64,000 nucleotides of DNA from Daphnia pulex. Lineage: Eukaryota > Arthropoda > Branchiopoda > Diplostraca > Daphniidae. Both the position numbers and the translations under genes were made by a program. This document shows, one piece after another, positions 59,818 to 64,000 of the stretch. The notes under the pieces were generated by a model. It had not been told where the DNA came from and searched no databases. It worked only from the letters and a program-made list of their open reading frames with translations. The stretch lies in contig NC_060018.1 of assembly GCF_021134715.1 (NCBI RefSeq), forward strand, positions 12,417,501 through 12,481,500, given 5' to 3'. How positions within the stretch are numbered: position 1 is the stretch's first letter; each line of letters starts with the position of its first letter.

Positions 59818-60386
59818 TTACTCAGTCCATCTGTGTGTGCAATTTGAATTGGTGCAGACATAGTAAAGTCTCATTTCCTCTTCTGCTCGTCGTGACTGAG
59901 ATTGGAAAAATACTGCCTCTCGGTGAGTGCATTTGGGACATGGGTGATCCTCAGTTCTCGGCAGTGTAGGGTCTGATATGACATCAGCCACTATCTGAGT
60001 CAGTTCACTGTGTTGAACCAAAAAGTGTTAATCAACAAACTCTTGCTTTGCTTTCAAAAGGTATAGCTTACTCAATTTCGTGCATGATCTTGTTGACATA
60101 GACACAGTGATTATCAGCCAAAGTTTTAAAATCACAATTCCGACACTATTTAAAACTATACGTTAGTAACTCAAATTTATCTTCTTTTAAATCACTTACT
60201 GCGTAAAGTAGAGCTCGATTTTCCTTGTCTTCCTTGGGATACAACATGTTGTTACTGCCAAGATTGATAACGAAAGTTAGACACAAGTTTCATGTAAATG
60301 TAAACAAAATATTTGTCATACCAACTAGGACAGAAACGAATTCCTACAAATCCTGGTCCGTCATCCCTTTTATTTTGTGTGAACAT
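59818..60386 (-). CDS. RPB9: RNA polymerase II subunit RPB9
   Basis: Exons 60386-60322, 60254-60200, 60145-60072, 60007-59818; 127 aa (the animal protein is about 125). The N-terminal zinc ribbon has CPSC and CRNC pairs ([20 protein letters not shown]); the linker has the family hallmark [20 protein letters not shown]; the C-terminal TFIIS-like ribbon has CPKC and CTNSNC and ends HRWTE. RPB9 sits at the jaw of Pol II and supports start-site choice, transcript cleavage and fidelity. All zinc-binding cysteines are present. Single copy, outside the duplicated array. Confidence 0.96.
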
Positions 60387-60645
60387 GTTTAAAAAAGCCA
60401 ACAATTTCCAATTTCTAAAGCCAACACAAGTTCCCGAATTTTTCGTGTCCCACCGAAACGAGCTTTTAGCGGCAAGTACCATCAGAGCCCTCTAGCAATC
60501 GAACTTTGAATTCGTTCAAGGCTACAGGAATTGTCGTTGTTGCAATAAAAAAAAAAGGTTTTTGCTCGACTTGCGAAAGCGAAAACACGTCATGCAGATG
60601 TTTTGTGATTTGGGAGTGTTCACGAAGAAATAGAATGTTTACAAA
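60387..60645. promoter_or_regulatory. Shared divergent promoter of RPB9 and PPP4R4
   Basis: 259 bp separate the two start codons, which point away from each other. No TATA box; consistent with a bidirectional housekeeping promoter. Confidence 0.55.
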
Positions 60646-63290
60646 ATGACTCACTTTACGCCTTTTACTCAAAGCTTCCTCCAGTCCATTCTTTCGTCCA
60701 TCGACAGTACAGATCCTGGTGAGTTGAACACTGCTTACACACCCATTGGGAAAGTAACTGGACTGATGTGTTTAACTTGTTTTCTTTTACAGTGGTGGCG
60801 AATGCATGGCTGGACACACTATTAGATGTAATTGACTTGCTACCCATTGAGGTTTTGGGTAAAGAGGTGCTGGAAATAGCAGTCAATAAGGCAAGTGATT
60901 CACAACCTACGTTCTCCAGATTGGGTAGCTGCCAGCTGGTGGGAAAGCTGGGAATGAAATTAGAACAACAAGTGTAAGTTGTTGATGTTATTTTATTCGA
61001 AAATTTCAACATCTCAAATAATGTTGTTTCATTTCACAGGATCCAGGATGAGTTAATCCCAGTAACTCAAAATCTAAGTCAAGATGCTGAGTGGACCATT
61101 AGGGCCTCCATGTGTGCACAACTGGTATCAATCGTCAAGGGCTTAACAAAAAATGGAGAGCATTCTGATGCCAAAATTCCAGTCAGGGTAGTTCTATCTG
61201 TTTTGTTTGAGTTGGGAGATGATGAAGTGGAAGCAGTGAGACTAGTTGTAGTGGAGACAGCATCAGCAATACTGCAGTATCTGGATGAAGGTTAGTCTTT
61301 GTGAATTTTTTGTTTACTGCAGCACAAAAACAATTACAGTAATTCTTTTTTTTCCTCTCTTATTTAGAATCAGTCAGAACATTGATGGTCCCATGGCTGC
61401 AGAGAATATGTGAACATGCTTCCAAAGTAGAAGATAAAACCTTACCCTTATTAGCCCAGCACTGGGCTAGAATCTCTAGAACAATTCAAAGTAAATTACA
61501 AGCATCTGTCAAGCTTCCGATTCGTTGTAATTACATCCTTTTGTTATTAATCTTATTTCCAGCGCATTTGAGAGATGGAGAAAAAGATTGGTTCGTCGAA
61601 TACTTTTACAGCTTAGCATCTCTTGGATCAGCTCATCAAACAATCAAAGATAAAACAAACGTAATTCGATCTTTCCGTTTCGTGTTGTGTGTTCAACTTG
61701 ATCCCTAAAGCTATTTGGTTTCTGTGTAGATGCCGGATGTTGTTGCGCATACGGACACGGGCCAGAAATTGGAGATTTACGCCGAAGTGCGTCACGCCTG
61801 TGCCGTCAATAGCGTAGCCATGGTGCCTTTTATTGGTGCGGAAGCGTTTTCTCAACGTATATCGACCGTACGTGCCTTAGCAGCCGATCCTTACTTTGTG
61901 GTGAGACGGGCAGTTGCTGCCAACGTCCTGGATTTGTGTCGTCAGCTCCACCCTTTCAGCAGCGTCATCCTTTCGCTACTCAACCAGCTGCTTATCGATC
62001 CGTGTCCGGATGTCACTTTCGCCTTGGTGCCTCAAATCGGCGCTGTCATTGAAAATCTCGCCCGTCTTCCCCTGTCATCCCATCAGAGCCCGTTCGTTAA
62101 TGAAGCCATTGTGCTGGAAACGTGTGAAGCGGCCCTCCGCTGCGAGGAGCAAGTGATGAATTCATCCTCTTGGCGGATACAAGCCGACATTCTTTCCCAG
62201 CTGGCAGCCTTCCCATTGTGCCTTCCGTGTCATCCGGTTCACGATTTACTTGTCCCACACCTCTGGCACCGGATCGAGACAGTGGTCAGTCCCAAACAAT
62301 TTTAGAAAATCCATCGTAACAAAATTCTAAATTTACCGTTTTTCTTTAACTTAAAAATGTCCAGCGTCCGCTTCCCTGTCGAGTTTCGGCCGCCCAAACG
62401 TTGATGCTGTGCGTGCGGAGTGAACGCCGACGTCAGGAGAGATCCACTTTGTGCAGCGAAATCATTTCGCGACTCGCCTCGGCCAAATCGTGCCACATGC
62501 GGATGCTCTTCTTACGTGTCTGCCCCGTCCTCTTTGATCTCCTGTCGAGAAAGTTCATCCGCCAGCAATTCTTTTTACCCCTCATCCGTCTAGCAGGTTG
62601 TAACAATTATATTTGATCTCATCCATCTGAACTTAAGCTGAAGTTTCCCTTTTTTTTCATCCATCCAGGCGATAAAGTGGCCAACGTCCGGCTACGATTC
62701 GCCACCTTGTTGCCTAAACTGCACATTTCCCTGCGTGGACTGGACGTTGAATCTGAAAAGCGACTTATTGTCGAGCTGGACTCGGCTGTCCGTTGGCTAG
62801 TCGAGTCGGAAAAGGATCGCGACGTCAAGAACGAGTTGTCGAGCTTCTTCCGCTGGATCGAAGAGCAAGAAGCCCAAAATCAGACAGCCGAAGTGGCTAA
62901 GCGATTGCAAGAGGAAGAAGAGGCCGACAAGCGCAAAGAGATGGAAGAGGAGAGCGTGAGTCGCGATCTGGCCGTGTCGGAAACTCCCGTCTCGCCCAAG
63001 ACACCGGCGATTGAGTCATCCGGCGATTCGAAACGTTCCAATTTCTTTTCCAAAGACGAGCCCGACTCCTCCCCGATTTTATCGCCACCATCAGCAGCTT
63101 CGGCCGCCCAACCTGACGAGTAAGTTTACCAATTCACTTGATCGATTCATTCCCGCTCGCTTGTCATTACTCACCGGCTGTTTTATTTTTTTCGGGATTT
63201 CTTTTGTTTGGCTTCTTTTTTTCCCTGCGTCATCGTCTTTGATAACAAATTTCTCCTTTCTCTAGGGATTCTCAAATGGATTGGGAATAA
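60646..63290 (+). CDS. PPP4R4: Protein phosphatase 4 regulatory subunit 4
   Basis: Exons 60646-60718, 60793-60973, 61040-61290, 61368-61490, 61563-61660, 61730-62284, 62365-62596, 62669-63119, 63266-63290; 662 aa. A HEAT-like repeat protein. Diagnostic stretches: VANAWLDTLLDVIDLLPIEV near the start, SAAQTLMLCVRSERRRQE, and IRQQFFLPLIRLAGDKVANV with VRLRFATLLPKL. A long acidic/basic coiled-coil segment (KRLQEEEEADKRKEMEEE) and a serine/proline tail follow. PPP4R4 is a cytosolic partner of the PP4 catalytic subunit. The vertebrate protein (about 870 aa) has roughly 150 more N-terminal residues. Here an in-frame TAG sits five codons before the ATG, so either the protein is shorter or an upstream exon was missed (AAATAG|AATG could be an acceptor). 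Confidence 0.88.
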
Positions 63291-64000
63291 CCCGATATTT
63301 AAAAAAAATCATTCCACAAAAACACACAACGAAGCGCACGTTGCCTCACAAAATTGAACTAGTCTTTCCTCTTTTTCTCTAAATTCGTTCCCATTTTTGT
63401 CCGTTTTTTCTCTTGTTGGAAAGAAATTAATCCAGAACTAAATTTATTTTTCTTCTTCTTCCTTCCATTTTCTCTCTCTCTTTGTTGCTTAATTCGTTCG
63501 TATACGACTGTGATTATTACACGTGATCAAATGCTGTTTTCCGCTCTCCCGGTGCCAAGCTTTTTTCACGACGGAAAGAATCAGATAAATAAAAGACAGG
63601 AGCCATCTCGTCTCGTCGTATATATCCCCCACCTGGCCATTCGCTCCCAGTAAGGTGCTGCTGGGCCAAGCCAGTTCTCCGTAAAGAAGAAGAAAAAAAA
63701 GAAAACCTTGACAACAACCAGAAAAATAATAATAATAAAAGAAATATTATATCCAACTGGGAGTAGACCCGGGGATCCTTTTCTTAGCTCAGTAGGTGGT
63801 AAAAGGCCATGGGATGGAAGGGAAAAAGGGTTATGACACGGCCGAGAAGAAGTGATGGGCAACCCGCTATGCTTATCTTAACTGGCATCATATGACTCTC
63901 CATTTTCTCTCCAGGCCTTTTTACACATCTAACCAAACCAATAATGCCATTCTCTTTTTTTTTTTTTCTTATTTCCTTGTTTGGTTGGAATCGCAGGAAG
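63291..64000 (+). other. PPP4R4 3' UTR and downstream sequence
   Basis: Pyrimidine-rich UTR-like sequence, then no clear gene. The last bases (long T run, CGCAG, GAAG at 63,997) look like a splice acceptor, so a further exon may begin at the window edge. Confidence 0.4.
63588..63593 (+). terminator. Candidate poly(A) signal of PPP4R4
   Basis: AATAAA about 300 bp after the stop codon. No closer AATAAA is seen. Confidence 0.4.

Noticed and set aside
63765..63815. TTAGCTCAGTAGGTGG resembling a tRNA A box
   Set aside because: No B box or cloverleaf follows.
1..64000. CRISPR arrays, prophage, operons, bacterial promoters
   Set aside because: Intron-bearing genes, TATA/Inr promoters and eukaryotic tRNA forms show a nuclear animal genome; no regularly spaced repeats.

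Overview
The window looks like nuclear DNA of a small, gene-dense arthropod, most likely a cladoceran crustacean such as Daphnia. Reasons: short GT-AG introns (about 55-90 bp), tandem ionotropic-receptor (IR) chemoreceptor genes, arthropod-style TATA/Inr promoters, and single-copy animal genes (RPB9, PPP4R4, an IL-17-receptor-like SEFIR gene). The species is inferred, not proven. No bacterial, plasmid or CRISPR features are seen.

Layout. 1-53.6 kb is a multigene array. Its main component is a family of compact IRs on the + strand: nine coding exons, 430-455 aa, with signal peptide, S1, TM1, pore, TM3, S2 and TM4, but no amino-terminal domain. Seven copies read as intact (1935-3862, 5893-7813, 9077-11010, 15255-17202, 30502-32449, 44975-47176, 51681-53568). 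Pseudogenes and exon fragments lie between them. Three other gene types are co-duplicated on the - strand: a two-domain dsRNA-binding protein (three copies, the first cut by the window edge), a secreted IL-17-receptor-like ectodomain protein (three copies), and a short unrecognised ORF on the + strand. A 15.25-kb unit (11,631-26,878) is followed directly by a near-identical copy (26,879-41,118), and then by a more diverged partial third copy (41,119 to about 51,030).

Mobile DNA. A tRNA-derived SINE with 15-bp target-site duplications breaks an IR signal-peptide exon in both 15-kb units. A 1031-bp fold-back element with Tc1-like ends sits against an IR start codon in unit A. In unit B the same site holds only the 7-base excision footprint TACAGTA. 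A 153-bp inverted-repeat element and an intronic insertion are also present. Two tRNA-Arg(ACG) genes and two decayed tRNA copies lie in the array.

55.1-64 kb is ordinary single-copy sequence: a full membrane IL-17-receptor-like gene (-), a small TOPORS-like RING gene (+), RPB9 (-) and PPP4R4 (+). The last two diverge from a roughly 260-bp shared promoter.

How it fits together. The IRs would act as cation channels in chemosensory dendrites. The secreted ectodomain genes share intron phases and sequence with the full receptor at 55.2-57.8 kb. They have lost the splice donor that leads to the transmembrane and SEFIR exons, so they could be soluble decoys or ligand carriers. All gene models were built by hand from splice signals and paralogue comparison. 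No database search was run.
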